Below are positions 18,392 through 26,939 of a stretch of 64,000 nt of DNA, in pieces. Every line of letters starts with the position of its first letter. The first letter of the stretch is position 1. Under the pieces are notes generated by a model that worked only from the letters and a program-made list of their open reading frames with translations, was not told where the DNA came from and searched no databases. Source of the DNA: UBA4465 sp002292365 (GTDB lineage: Bacteria > Bacteroidota > Bacteroidia > Cytophagales > Cyclobacteriaceae); assembly GCA_943788615.1 (NCBI GenBank), contig CALSQY010000001.1:248001-312000 (forward strand), written 5' to 3'. Position numbers and translations under genes: made by a program.

Positions 18392-19753
18392 TTGAGTAAA
18401 CAAAAGACGTCTTTTTTTTGTCAATCATGCGGAGTAAGTGCAGCCAAATGGGTTGGAAAATGTCCTTCTTGTATGGAGTGGAATACCTATGTGGAAGAGG
18501 TCGTTATTAAGGAGACTCAGGAAAAAGCGCTTTGGAAAGAAGATGCTAGCCTCAAATCAGTCCCACAATTGGTTCAGGATGTTTTGAGTGAAAATCACGA
18601 TCGGATTTCTTCGAAAGATGAGGAATTGGATCGCGTATTGGGAGGAGGTATTGTGAGGGGATCTTTGGTGTTAATTGGTGGAGAACCCGGTATAGGAAAG
18701 TCAACTTTAATGCTCCAAGTGGCTGTTCAGCTGACTCAATTAAAGATGCTATATGTTTCAGGAGAAGAGAGTCCACATCAGATAAAAATGCGGGCAGATC
18801 GTATCGGGGTACATTCGGAAAAATGTTATTTGTTATCAGAGACAGACCTCTCTCGAATTTTTCAGCACGCCAAAAAATTGAGACCAAATTTATTGATCAT
18901 TGACTCTATTCAAACCATACATAGTCAGCATATAGAGTCAGCACCCGGATCGGTTTCGCAGGTGAAGGATTGTACAGGGCAGTTACTCAAATATGCAAAA
19001 GAATCAAATATTCCCATCTTTTTGATAGGGCACATCAATAAGGAAGGAAGTATTGCTGGACCGAAAGTACTAGAACATATGGTAGATACCGTTTTGCAGT
19101 TTGAAGGAGATAGAAACCATGTTTACCGCATCTTAAGGACGATAAAAAATCGGTTTGGCTCCACCTTTGAGTTGGGGATTTATCAAATGTGGCACGAAGG
19201 GTTAATGCAGGTAAAAAACCCTTCAGAAATATTATTATCAGACCAGTCGGTAGACCGTTCGGGCGTGGCCATAGGAGCCTCTATAGAAGGAAATAGACCT
19301 TTGATGGTCGAAGTTCAGGCATTGGTCAGTCCGGCTAATTATGGAACACCACAACGCACGGCTACCGGTTTTGACCTTAAAAGGCTACATATGCTGTTGG
19401 CTGTTTTAGAGAAGCGCATGGGGTTAAAACTTGGGGTGCAAGATGTTTTTTTGAATATTACCGGGGGAATCAGAGTGGATGACCCTTCTATTGATATGGC
19501 TGTATGTGCCGCTATTTATTCTTCTTATCATGATCTCATCATTTCTCGTGAGGCTTGCTTTGTGGGTGAAATTGGTCTTGGGGGAGAAGTTAGAACCGTA
19601 AATAGGTTTGAAAGTCGGATAAAGGAAGCGGAAAAGCTTGGATTTTCGGAAATATTTTTGGCAAATAAAGAGGGATCAAATAAAGAAAAAATCAAAATAA
19701 CCTTGAAAAATGTGAACCTCTTACGTGATGTATTGGCACATTTATTTGGTTAG
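18392..19753 (+). CDS. radA: DNA repair protein RadA
   Basis: RadA (Sms) is a RecA-related, DnaB-like ATPase that promotes branch migration in recombination. The 453 residues show the N-terminal zinc finger (Cys10, Cys13, Cys24, Cys27 in FFCQSCG and GKCPSC), Walker A GGEPGIGKSTL (about 95), the RadA-specific KNRFGST motif (about 251) and a C-terminal Lon protease-like fold (GGIRVDDPSIDMA). The start is TTG, and it places the zinc finger at the usual distance from the N-terminus. Its end lies 4 nt from the convergent DUF5723 gene. Confidence 0.95.
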   Translation: MSKQKTSFFCQSCGVSAAKWVGKCPSCMEWNTYVEEVVIKETQEKALWKEDASLKSVPQLVQDVLSENHDRISSKDEELDRVLGGGIVRGSLVLIGGEPGIGKSTLMLQVAVQLTQLKMLYVSGEESPHQIKMRADRIGVHSEKCYLLSETDLSRIFQHAKKLRPNLLIIDSIQTIHSQHIESAPGSVSQVKDCTGQLLKYAKESNIPIFLIGHINKEGSIAGPKVLEHMVDTVLQFEGDRNHVYRILRTIKNRFGSTFELGIYQMWHEGLMQVKNPSEILLSDQSVDRSGVAIGASIEGNRPLMVEVQALVSPANYGTPQRTATGFDLKRLHMLLAVLEKRMGLKLGVQDVFLNITGGIRVDDPSIDMAVCAAIYSSYHDLIISREACFVGEIGLGGEVRTVNRFESRIKEAEKLGFSEIFLANKEGSNKEKIKITLKNVNLLRDVLAHLFG

Positions 19754-19757
19754 TTTA

Positions 19758-21479
19758 TTACTTTTTCAGTTTTTGTTTTTTAGGTTTAGATGTTTTCCCT
19801 TTTTTTTGTTTCGTATAGTTTTCATGACTTAGCCATTGGGTTGCTAAATTTCCGAACCTAGCTTTTTTTGCTTTTTCATTTTTGTTTCCTACGGAACTGG
19901 GACTTTGTTTAAACTTTTGCCCTACTTTGTTTGATTTGGCAGATTTACTATTAATGAAGGTTTGTTTTTTGGAAAATCGCTTATTACTTTCCTTAACATT
20001 GACATAACTTTCGGGTATTTCTTGAGACAACTTGGGCACAATGGTATAAATATCCTCATATTTTTTAGCTTCAATTTTTTGTCCATGAAAGCTATAAGTC
20101 TTAACCCCTTTACCATTACCATATGATCCTTGTGTACTTGTGCCTGACTTACCTGATTTGGAATCACTTTCTGCTCCACCAAAGACTAAATTCATACCCA
20201 ATCGTACTTGTGCCCATTTTATAGAAGGAGCTGAATAGCCCAGTATTTTATCGGTAGCCATATATAATTGCACAGGTCCAAGTTTTGCAGCAAATCCCAA
20301 ACCGACATTGAAAAATTGCTGAGGGAGCTTGGTTACTGAAGCTGAAACTATGACATTTGAAGAAACCGTTTGTCTGATCCCTAGACCAAATCCGGGATTG
20401 ATTTGACCTTGAATAATTTTTGCATTTAGGGTAGTAATAACATCGGTGCCATTTACAGGAGTGTATACTATACTACCAATGATATTGGCCGGCAGGAAAG
20501 AAGTGTATTGTTCATAGGTTGTATCGACTTTAAATTTATCCGAAACTAATGAGATGGAATCGATAATGTCCCCACCCTGTAGTTCAACTCCTGCATAAAC
20601 GAACGTACTATCTGACAAACCAGATGTTTGGATATGCTCTTTCCAACCAATGTAACCAATGTCATTTATAGCTAAGGCCAACGCATAATACCTGTTTAAT
20701 TTATATTCGAGCCCTAAGTCTATCGCAAATCCAGAATTTCCATTTGAAATGAAATAAGAGGCCAAATCTTCCTCATTGATGGCCTCGTCACTAAATTGAC
20801 TGATCCCTGCGGTTCGAAGCTGAAAATTTTGCCAATCGGCTTCAAATTGATAGTTTTCATTGCTTGTTTTTAGGGTTGCATTAAAGTTATGTGGAGTACT
20901 GAGGTTTACGAATCCTTGCAAATATTTCAGTCGGGCACCTACTTTTAAACGCCCATCAAATTCATAAGCAAGGCCTAATCCATATTCACGATAATAATTG
21001 ATGCTTGCTCCAAATTTCCCTATGTCTATCTTTTGCCCCACCATATCACCATTTCCTTTGAAAAGGAATTCGGCAATTTCTTTGGGGTAAACAAAATTTG
21101 CGGCAAGCCGCTCATTAGCAAATAAACTGACGCCTAATCCTGACGGAGCTCGAAAACCTATATGCGCCAAACTGATGGTTCCATGAAAGCTAAAGCTATT
21201 GGCTGCTCCCATAGAGGATACCAGTTTATTTAAATTAATTTCATTGATATCTCCTTTCTTAATAACTACATCATTATATGAAAACCGATTGTTAGCATAT
21301 AAACTGATGCCGGACAGCACAGGTAAGCCAACAAAAAAGTCTCCTTTGGGAAAATAAGAGGCATTAAATGCAGTACTCTGTATGGTAGCGCTTCCTAAAT
21401 GATAGAAAGATGTTCCCTCTTGTGCTAAGGAGGTAAAGGAATAGACTAGAATATAGAGGCCTATGATGGGTTTTTTCAT
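19758..21479 (-). CDS. DUF5723-like outer-membrane barrel protein with long basic tail
   Basis: This 573-residue protein starts with a signal peptide (MKKPIIGLYILVYSFTSLAQ), and its body of about 20-430 is rich in alternating aromatic/glycine strands of the PorV/FadL-like type. It resembles the DUF5723 family of Bacteroidota. Unusually, the last ~140 residues are a Ser/Lys/Asn-rich, strongly basic low-complexity tail ending KKGKTSKPKKQKLKK, not the usual aromatic final strand. The start overlaps the stop of the upstream lipoprotein gene by 4 nt (ATGA), so the two are coupled. The function of the family is not established. Confidence 0.75.
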   Translation of the reverse strand: MKKPIIGLYILVYSFTSLAQEGTSFYHLGSATIQSTAFNASYFPKGDFFVGLPVLSGISLYANNRFSYNDVVIKKGDINEINLNKLVSSMGAANSFSFHGTISLAHIGFRAPSGLGVSLFANERLAANFVYPKEIAEFLFKGNGDMVGQKIDIGKFGASINYYREYGLGLAYEFDGRLKVGARLKYLQGFVNLSTPHNFNATLKTSNENYQFEADWQNFQLRTAGISQFSDEAINEEDLASYFISNGNSGFAIDLGLEYKLNRYYALALAINDIGYIGWKEHIQTSGLSDSTFVYAGVELQGGDIIDSISLVSDKFKVDTTYEQYTSFLPANIIGSIVYTPVNGTDVITTLNAKIIQGQINPGFGLGIRQTVSSNVIVSASVTKLPQQFFNVGLGFAAKLGPVQLYMATDKILGYSAPSIKWAQVRLGMNLVFGGAESDSKSGKSGTSTQGSYGNGKGVKTYSFHGQKIEAKKYEDIYTIVPKLSQEIPESYVNVKESNKRFSKKQTFINSKSAKSNKVGQKFKQSPSSVGNKNEKAKKARFGNLATQWLSHENYTKQKKGKTSKPKKQKLKK

Positions 21480-22687
21480 AACTCGTAGCTCAATCGCACT
21501 TTACCAGAGATTTTTACTTCTAATGTATATTCCTCCAACAGGGGTGTATAAATAGTGGGAGCCCCATCAGTGGTATTTAGAGTCATAATAATTTTGATAG
21601 TTTGCGTATCATTCAATGCATCAATTCCTTCCCCAGTTAACCAGACTTGGTTGATGTTAATTTCGGGTTCTTTGATATTAAAAGTAATTGAATTGAGAGT
21701 GGGATTGGCTAAAACATGAAAATCTTCTTCTAAAGAATAAAGGATCTCACTGTTAGAATCCAGAAACTGAAGATTAAGAAGAGCCCCAAAGGGGAGCATA
21801 TTGTACGTTACAACCCTAAGTTGTAAAGAGTCTAAAGTTGTTACATCTACATCAACGGTAATGGAATCTAAATTTACAGGGACGCCTAAATTATCCAGAT
21901 GTAAACTCATGGGAAGTTCCAAGGACATATTTGTAAAAATTTGTGCTCCCGCGTTGAATTCCCTATCAGGGATGGTGTCAGGAGGAAATATGAAAAGCAG
22001 GGTGTCTCCTTCAGCTAAGTCGGGATTGGCTACCATCGACATATTCATATAAATGTTTTCAGGTGTCCAACCTAGAAATTGATCAAAATCTGAAGTGGTT
22101 TTGTCTAAAGTAAGAAAGGTTAAGATAGCAGCTGTATCCGTGAGGCTTGGATGCAATATGGATCTTAAAGAGTCATTGAGATCAAAAAAAGAGTTGTAAA
22201 TTGTTAAATCTCTTCTCAAGGTATCTCCATTGGCATCAATTTTTGTTCCATAAATTGTTAGTCCTATGGCTAACGGCATACGCAACTCATTGTTAATGGT
22301 AAAATTCAAATTGGGATTTTCCAATAAAAAAGAGCCGCTCTCAAAGGTTTCGAAAAGAGGAATGCTGAAAGAGGAGGTCGGAAAATCTACGGATTGTCTT
22401 AAAAATACATCTAAATCAATACCCTGTTCCGTACTTTCTTGGGCTAATTCAATGGTATCGGACTCTTCAAAGCTAAACGAAATCATGCCATTTTCGTCTG
22501 TACTCATGGCCAATGTGGAGTCCGCATCTTCCAATAACTCCATCAATTGGTAGGTAGTTTCCCCAATAGGGAATGCATACAATCCAGTATTTTCAGACAA
22601 TTTAAGACCTTCCATGTCCAATTGATCTACATTACAACTGCTGATCATTAAAACGACAACTATGTACAGATATGATGGTTTTATCAT
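21476..22687 (-). CDS. Predicted lipoprotein of unknown function
   Basis: This 403-residue protein has a lipoprotein signal (MIKPSYLYIVVVLMISSC, lipobox Cys at 18). The remainder is rich in Asp, Ser, Thr and short beta-prone stretches and ends KVRLSYEL. I see no catalytic motif. It is the first gene of a two-gene unit with the DUF5723-like barrel (4-nt overlap), so it is probably an outer-membrane partner of that protein. This coupling is seen; the partnership is an inference. Confidence 0.75.
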   Translation of the reverse strand: MIKPSYLYIVVVLMISSCNVDQLDMEGLKLSENTGLYAFPIGETTYQLMELLEDADSTLAMSTDENGMISFSFEESDTIELAQESTEQGIDLDVFLRQSVDFPTSSFSIPLFETFESGSFLLENPNLNFTINNELRMPLAIGLTIYGTKIDANGDTLRRDLTIYNSFFDLNDSLRSILHPSLTDTAAILTFLTLDKTTSDFDQFLGWTPENIYMNMSMVANPDLAEGDTLLFIFPPDTIPDREFNAGAQIFTNMSLELPMSLHLDNLGVPVNLDSITVDVDVTTLDSLQLRVVTYNMLPFGALLNLQFLDSNSEILYSLEEDFHVLANPTLNSITFNIKEPEININQVWLTGEGIDALNDTQTIKIIMTLNTTDGAPTIYTPLLEEYTLEVKISGKVRLSYEL

Positions 22688-22692
22688 GATTA

Positions 22693-23616
22693 TTAGACTG
22701 TATTGCTCGTGGGTAATTCGGTATTATATTTCTGATTAAATCCCATGATACTTTGTAGACCACCTGTGTGGAGTAAAACTATCGTACTTCCTTCTGCAAT
22801 TTGCTCATTTTTGAGCATTTCCCAAAGTCTTAAGCACATCTTTCCCATATATATAGGGTCTAAAGCTATTTTTTTTGCATTATGAAACCATTTTATGAAG
22901 GTGATCAATCTAGAATTAAACTTTCCGTAGCCACCAAAATCGTTTTCTGAAAAAGTTTTGAAATTAGTTACCTTTATTTTTTCTTGAACCAATAAGGATT
23001 TTATGTGTGCATCTATCCAATTTCCTTTCAGTGCTGAGAATCCCCAAACTTCTTTTTGGCCTGCCAAGCCTTTTAATAATCCAACCATAGTTCCTCCAGT
23101 ACCGATAGGGGTACAAAGAATATCGAAAGGAAGGCTTATTTCTTGAATGATTTCAGCACAACCCTGAATAGCTGCTCGATTGGTACCGCCCTCAGGGAGG
23201 GTATAGATTTTTCCTTTGACATCGGAAGGAAAGGTTAGATGTGACTTGAAATCTGAGAACTCTTGACGAGGTAAAAAGACAAGAGTCATTCCGAAATTAG
23301 CAGCAGCTTTTAAGGTGGGATTGTTATTAGCATTTAATTCATCTCCTCGGATTAAACCGATGGTTTTGAATCCATAGCGCTTCCCAGCGGCGGCAGTGGC
23401 AAAGATGTGATTTGAATACGCTCCACCGTAGGTAAGTAAAGTATCAGCACCCTTCGCTCTAGCCGCAGTGAGATTGTATTTTAGTTTTCGAAATTTATTA
23501 CCCATTAAGAGGGGGTCATTGAGATCATCTCTTTTGATAAAGATTTGAATTTTTTGAAATTCTAAAAAAGGGGTTTTTAATTCTTCGATAGGAGTTTTGG
23601 GAATTTCTACCAGCAT
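22693..23616 (-). CDS. ACC deaminase / D-cysteine desulfhydrase-like PLP enzyme
   Basis: This 307-residue fold-type II PLP enzyme is related to 1-aminocyclopropane-1-carboxylate deaminase and D-cysteine desulfhydrase. The PLP lysine lies in MGNKFRKLKYNL (Lys about 41). TYGGAYSNHIFATAAAG (about 75) and PIGTGGTMVGLLKG (about 175) match the family. The frame is open upstream to 23658, but that would overlap the divergent rluD; the ATG at 23616 (MLVEIPKTPI) is preferred. D-cysteine or related D-amino-acid breakdown is more likely than true ACC deamination in this context, but the sequence does not decide it. Confidence 0.85.
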   Translation of the reverse strand: MLVEIPKTPIEELKTPFLEFQKIQIFIKRDDLNDPLLMGNKFRKLKYNLTAARAKGADTLLTYGGAYSNHIFATAAAGKRYGFKTIGLIRGDELNANNNPTLKAAANFGMTLVFLPRQEFSDFKSHLTFPSDVKGKIYTLPEGGTNRAAIQGCAEIIQEISLPFDILCTPIGTGGTMVGLLKGLAGQKEVWGFSALKGNWIDAHIKSLLVQEKIKVTNFKTFSENDFGGYGKFNSRLITFIKWFHNAKKIALDPIYMGKMCLRLWEMLKNEQIAEGSTIVLLHTGGLQSIMGFNQKYNTELPTSNTV

Positions 23617-23630
23617 CTCACAAGTATACG

Positions 23631-23638
23631 TAAATTTG
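23631..23638 (+). promoter_or_regulatory. Bacteroidota -7 box of rluD
   Basis: TAAATTTG is a full match to TAnnTTTG and is followed by CAGA and the rluD ATG, giving the same 4-nt spacing as at rbfA and glyA. On the opposite strand the overlapping bases TATACTTG sit 4 nt before the divergent PLP enzyme's ATG, one mismatch from the consensus. Confidence 0.55.
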
Positions 23639-23642
23639 CAGA

Positions 23643-24674
23643 ATGTCAGATACATCACAAGCGCTTATTGAGGAAGAACTGTTTGAACATTTCAGGATCA
23701 TTGTTGATCCAAAACAAGGCTCTGTTCGCATCGACAAGTTTTTAATGGAAAAACTACCAGATTTAACCAGAACCCAAATTCAAGAGTTCATTAAATTAGG
23801 ATGGATCACCGTCAACCGTGAAGTGGTAAAAGTCAATTATAAAGTTCGTCCCAAGGACGAATTGGTTGTGCTGATTCCAGAGCCACAGCGAGAGGAGGAA
23901 ATCATTGCTGAAGATTTACCTTTGGATATCCGGTTTGAGGATCCAGAGCTGCTCATTGTATATAAAGAGGCAGGTATGGTGGTTCATCCAGCCTATAAAA
24001 ATTGGTCTGGCACTTTAGTCAACGCTTTATTATGGCATTTTAAGAATTTACCAGAAATGCGAGGTAATGAAGGAAGACCTGGGCTGGTTCATCGGATTGA
24101 TAAAGATACCTCGGGTTTATTGGTCGTTGCTAAATCAGAAAAGGCCATGAAAGGCTTGGCCAAACAATTTTATGATCATTCGATTGACCGCACCTATTAC
24201 GCCCTGGTATGGGGGGAACTCGTACCCGCTGAGGGAACTATTGATGTTCAGCTGGGAAGGAGTTTCAAGGACCGCAGGTTGACCACCGCTTTTCCTGAAG
24301 GAGATTTTGGTCGTCGCGCGGTAACTCATTACAAAACATTACAATCTTTTCGATATGTCAGTTTGATTCAGTGCAATTTAGAAACTGGACGGACCCATCA
24401 AATCAGGGCTCATATGAAGTATATGGGGCATCCCATATTTAATGATGCCACTTATGGGGGGGATCAAATTTTAAAAGGGACCCTCTTCACCAAATACAAA
24501 CAATTTGTTCAGAATTGTTTTAAAATCATGCCTCGACAAGCCCTGCATGCTAAAACACTGGGATTTGTACATCCGGTGACTAAAGAAGCAATGAGATTAG
24601 AATCGGACTTGCCCGCAGATTTTACAGAGGTTTTGGCTAAATGGGAGCGTTATGTTAATTACATTGAAGATTAG
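23643..24674 (+). CDS. rluD: RluD-type 23S rRNA pseudouridine synthase
   Basis: This 343-residue enzyme isomerises uridines in 23S rRNA (helix 69 in the model enzyme). It has an N-terminal S4 RNA-binding domain (about 28-90) and the RluA-family catalytic core with LVHRIDKDTSGLLVVAK near residue 147; the first Asp is the catalytic one. ETGRTHQIRAHMKYMGHPI (about 243) is the second hallmark. The start is the ATG 4 nt after a -7 box. The 3' end overlaps the GH3 gene by 20 bp. Confidence 0.92.
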   Translation: MSDTSQALIEEELFEHFRIIVDPKQGSVRIDKFLMEKLPDLTRTQIQEFIKLGWITVNREVVKVNYKVRPKDELVVLIPEPQREEEIIAEDLPLDIRFEDPELLIVYKEAGMVVHPAYKNWSGTLVNALLWHFKNLPEMRGNEGRPGLVHRIDKDTSGLLVVAKSEKAMKGLAKQFYDHSIDRTYYALVWGELVPAEGTIDVQLGRSFKDRRLTTAFPEGDFGRRAVTHYKTLQSFRYVSLIQCNLETGRTHQIRAHMKYMGHPIFNDATYGGDQILKGTLFTKYKQFVQNCFKIMPRQALHAKTLGFVHPVTKEAMRLESDLPADFTEVLAKWERYVNYIED

Positions 24675-26193
24675 GATGACCAATAAGGGCCAAAATCTCG
24701 TCTAAATATATACGATCGTTAGCTAACCTGGGGACTTTATTTTGACCCCCTAGTTTACCCCTAGATTTCATCCAGGTATGGAAAATGCCAGCATCTACAG
24801 GATATACGACGGGTGCTATGAGGGCTAAATCTTTATGACGCTTGGCATCATAATCTGAATTAATCTCGCGAAGCACTTCATCTAGTATTTGGGTAAATCG
24901 ATCTAAGTCATCAGGAGTTCTTTGGAATTCAATGACCCATTCATGGCCTCCCTTTTCATTTTTCTCTAAATATTTTGGACCCGCAGTAAAATTACTGATT
25001 TCAGCATTGGTTTTAATACAAGCAACAGATATCGCTTTTTCAGCGTTCCAGATCATCAGTTCTTCTCCAAAAGCATTGATGAAATGCTTGGTACGTCCTG
25101 TTATGCGAATGCGGTGTGGATTTACAGAGGTAAATGTGATGGTATCTCCAATCTTATACCTCCAAAGACCTGCATTGGTTGTGATGAGGAGGGCATATAC
25201 TTGATTGACTTTAACTTGGCTAATGTCCAGTGCTTGGGGCTTTTCTTCTTGGATTTGATCAAAAGGAATGAACTCATAAAAAATACCATAGTCAAGCATG
25301 AGCAGCATATCTTTCGAGTCTAATTGATCTTGAATACTAAAAAATCCTTCAGAAGCATTGTATGTTTCTACGTAATGCATTCCAGTACTCGGAATCAGTC
25401 TTTTGAATTGAGGCTCATAAGGGCTAAAAGCTACGGCGCCATGGAAAAAAACCTCAAGATTAGGCCAGATATCTAAAATACTTTCTACTTTTTTTTCCTT
25501 TAGAATTTTTTCTAACATAACCAGGGTCCAGGTAGGGACACCCGAGACACTGGTGACATTTTCATCGATACAGGAATGGATCATTTTTTCTAATTTTTCC
25601 TCCCATTCATCCATTAGGGCAATTTCTAAACTCGGAGTTCTCACCAATTGTGCCCACCAAGGGAGGTTACTGATGAGCACGGCAGAGACATCTCCATAAA
25701 AGGAATTGCTGTTTTGGTTGAGCTGATTAACCTGACGACTGCCTCCAATGACCAAACTTTTACCTGTAAACATTTTGGTATTTTCAAAGTTGTTGAAATA
25801 GATAGACAAGAGATCTTTGCCCCCTTTAATGTGACAGTCTTGTAAGGCCTCATTAGAAACGGGAATAAATTTACTTCTTGCGTTGGTGGTTCCAGAAGAT
25901 TTGGCAAACCATTTAATTTCTGAGGGCCAAAGCACATTTTGCTCGCCATGCATGATGCGGTCAATGTAGGGGAAAAGGTCTTGATAGTTCTGTATGGGAA
26001 TTTGCTCTTGAAAACTTTTAAGACTATTGATATCTGAAAATTTATGCTTCAGTCCATAAACGGTTTTAGACCCTTTTTTTACTAACGCTTCCATCAACTC
26101 TGTTTGTACTTCATAAGGATATTTTTGAAAGAGTTCAATCTGATGAATTCTTTTTTTCATTACCCAAGTAAAGATGGAGTTAAAGAGGGCCAC
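24655..26193 (-). CDS. GH3 auxin-responsive promoter family protein
   Basis: This 512-residue member of the GH3 family belongs to adenylate-forming enzymes of the luciferase superfamily that in plants conjugate amino acids to hormones. Family features seen are IKWFAKSSGTTNARSKFIP (about 86-105, the nucleotide-binding loop), SVSGVPTW and the GLWRYKIGDTI segment (about 345). The start is GTG, one nucleotide after the lptB stop, so it is the third gene of a recJ-lptB-GH3 unit. The bacterial substrate is unknown; no auxin pathway is implied. Confidence 0.85.
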   Translation of the reverse strand: MALFNSIFTWVMKKRIHQIELFQKYPYEVQTELMEALVKKGSKTVYGLKHKFSDINSLKSFQEQIPIQNYQDLFPYIDRIMHGEQNVLWPSEIKWFAKSSGTTNARSKFIPVSNEALQDCHIKGGKDLLSIYFNNFENTKMFTGKSLVIGGSRQVNQLNQNSNSFYGDVSAVLISNLPWWAQLVRTPSLEIALMDEWEEKLEKMIHSCIDENVTSVSGVPTWTLVMLEKILKEKKVESILDIWPNLEVFFHGAVAFSPYEPQFKRLIPSTGMHYVETYNASEGFFSIQDQLDSKDMLLMLDYGIFYEFIPFDQIQEEKPQALDISQVKVNQVYALLITTNAGLWRYKIGDTITFTSVNPHRIRITGRTKHFINAFGEELMIWNAEKAISVACIKTNAEISNFTAGPKYLEKNEKGGHEWVIEFQRTPDDLDRFTQILDEVLREINSDYDAKRHKDLALIAPVVYPVDAGIFHTWMKSRGKLGGQNKVPRLANDRIYLDEILALIGHPNLQCN

Positions 26194-26194
26194 G

Positions 26195-26929
26195 TTATAT
26201 TTTGCGTTTTAATTCAAAATGTTTGCCTAAATAAACGCGCCGAACTTGCTCATCGTTGGCGAGTTCTTCGGCAGTTCCTGCTTTAAGTAGGGTACCTTCA
26301 AACATCAGATAGGCCCTATCTGTGATGGACAGGGTTTCGTTTACATTATGGTCAGTAATTAAAATCCCGATATTTTTTTCTTTGAGGCGACTCACAATGC
26401 CTTGAATTTCTTCTACTGCGATGGGATCGACGCCAGCAAAGGGCTCATCTAAAAGGATAAATTTGGGATCAACAGCTAGGGCACGTGCAATTTCCGTTCT
26501 GCGGCGTTCTCCGCCTGAGAGCACCATACCCTGATTTTTACGAACATGATTCAGACTGAATTCGCTAAGTAAAGATTCTAGCTTTTCTTGTTGATCCGAC
26601 TTGCTCAATTTTGTCATCTCTAGTACCGCCAATATATTGTCCTCCACCGAAAGGTTTCTAAAGACAGAAGCTTCTTGAGCGAGGTAACCAATTCCCAATT
26701 TGGCCCGCCGGTACATGGCCAGACCTGTGATCTCTTGATCGTCTAAAAAGATGTGACCATAATTGGGTTTGATGAGGCCAACAATCATATAAAAAGATGT
26801 GGTTTTCCCTGCCCCATTAGGGCCCAGTAAACCCACGATTTCGCCTTGTTTTACCGATACGGAAACTTGATTGACTACATTTCTTCCTTTATATTTTTTG
26901 ACAAGATTTTCGGCCCTTAGTTCCATCAT
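26195..26929 (-). CDS. lptB: LPS export ABC transporter ATP-binding protein
   Basis: LptB powers extraction of lipopolysaccharide from the inner membrane with LptFG. The 244 residues carry Walker A GLLGPNGAGKTTSFYMIVG (about 33-51), the Q-loop, the signature LSGGERRRTEIARALA (about 137) and Walker B FILLDEPFAGVDPIA followed by the switch His in ITDHN. The GAGKTTSFYMIVG form is typical of LptB rather than other ABC ATPases. It lies 10 nt after recJ and 1 nt before the GH3 gene. Confidence 0.94.
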   Translation of the reverse strand: MMELRAENLVKKYKGRNVVNQVSVSVKQGEIVGLLGPNGAGKTTSFYMIVGLIKPNYGHIFLDDQEITGLAMYRRAKLGIGYLAQEASVFRNLSVEDNILAVLEMTKLSKSDQQEKLESLLSEFSLNHVRKNQGMVLSGGERRRTEIARALAVDPKFILLDEPFAGVDPIAVEEIQGIVSRLKEKNIGILITDHNVNETLSITDRAYLMFEGTLLKAGTAEELANDEQVRRVYLGKHFELKRKI

Positions 26930-26939
26930 AAAATGTAAA

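Noticed and set aside
23617..23658. N-terminal extension of the PLP enzyme
   Set aside because: Would overlap rluD; the ATG at 23616 gives a normal family N-terminus.
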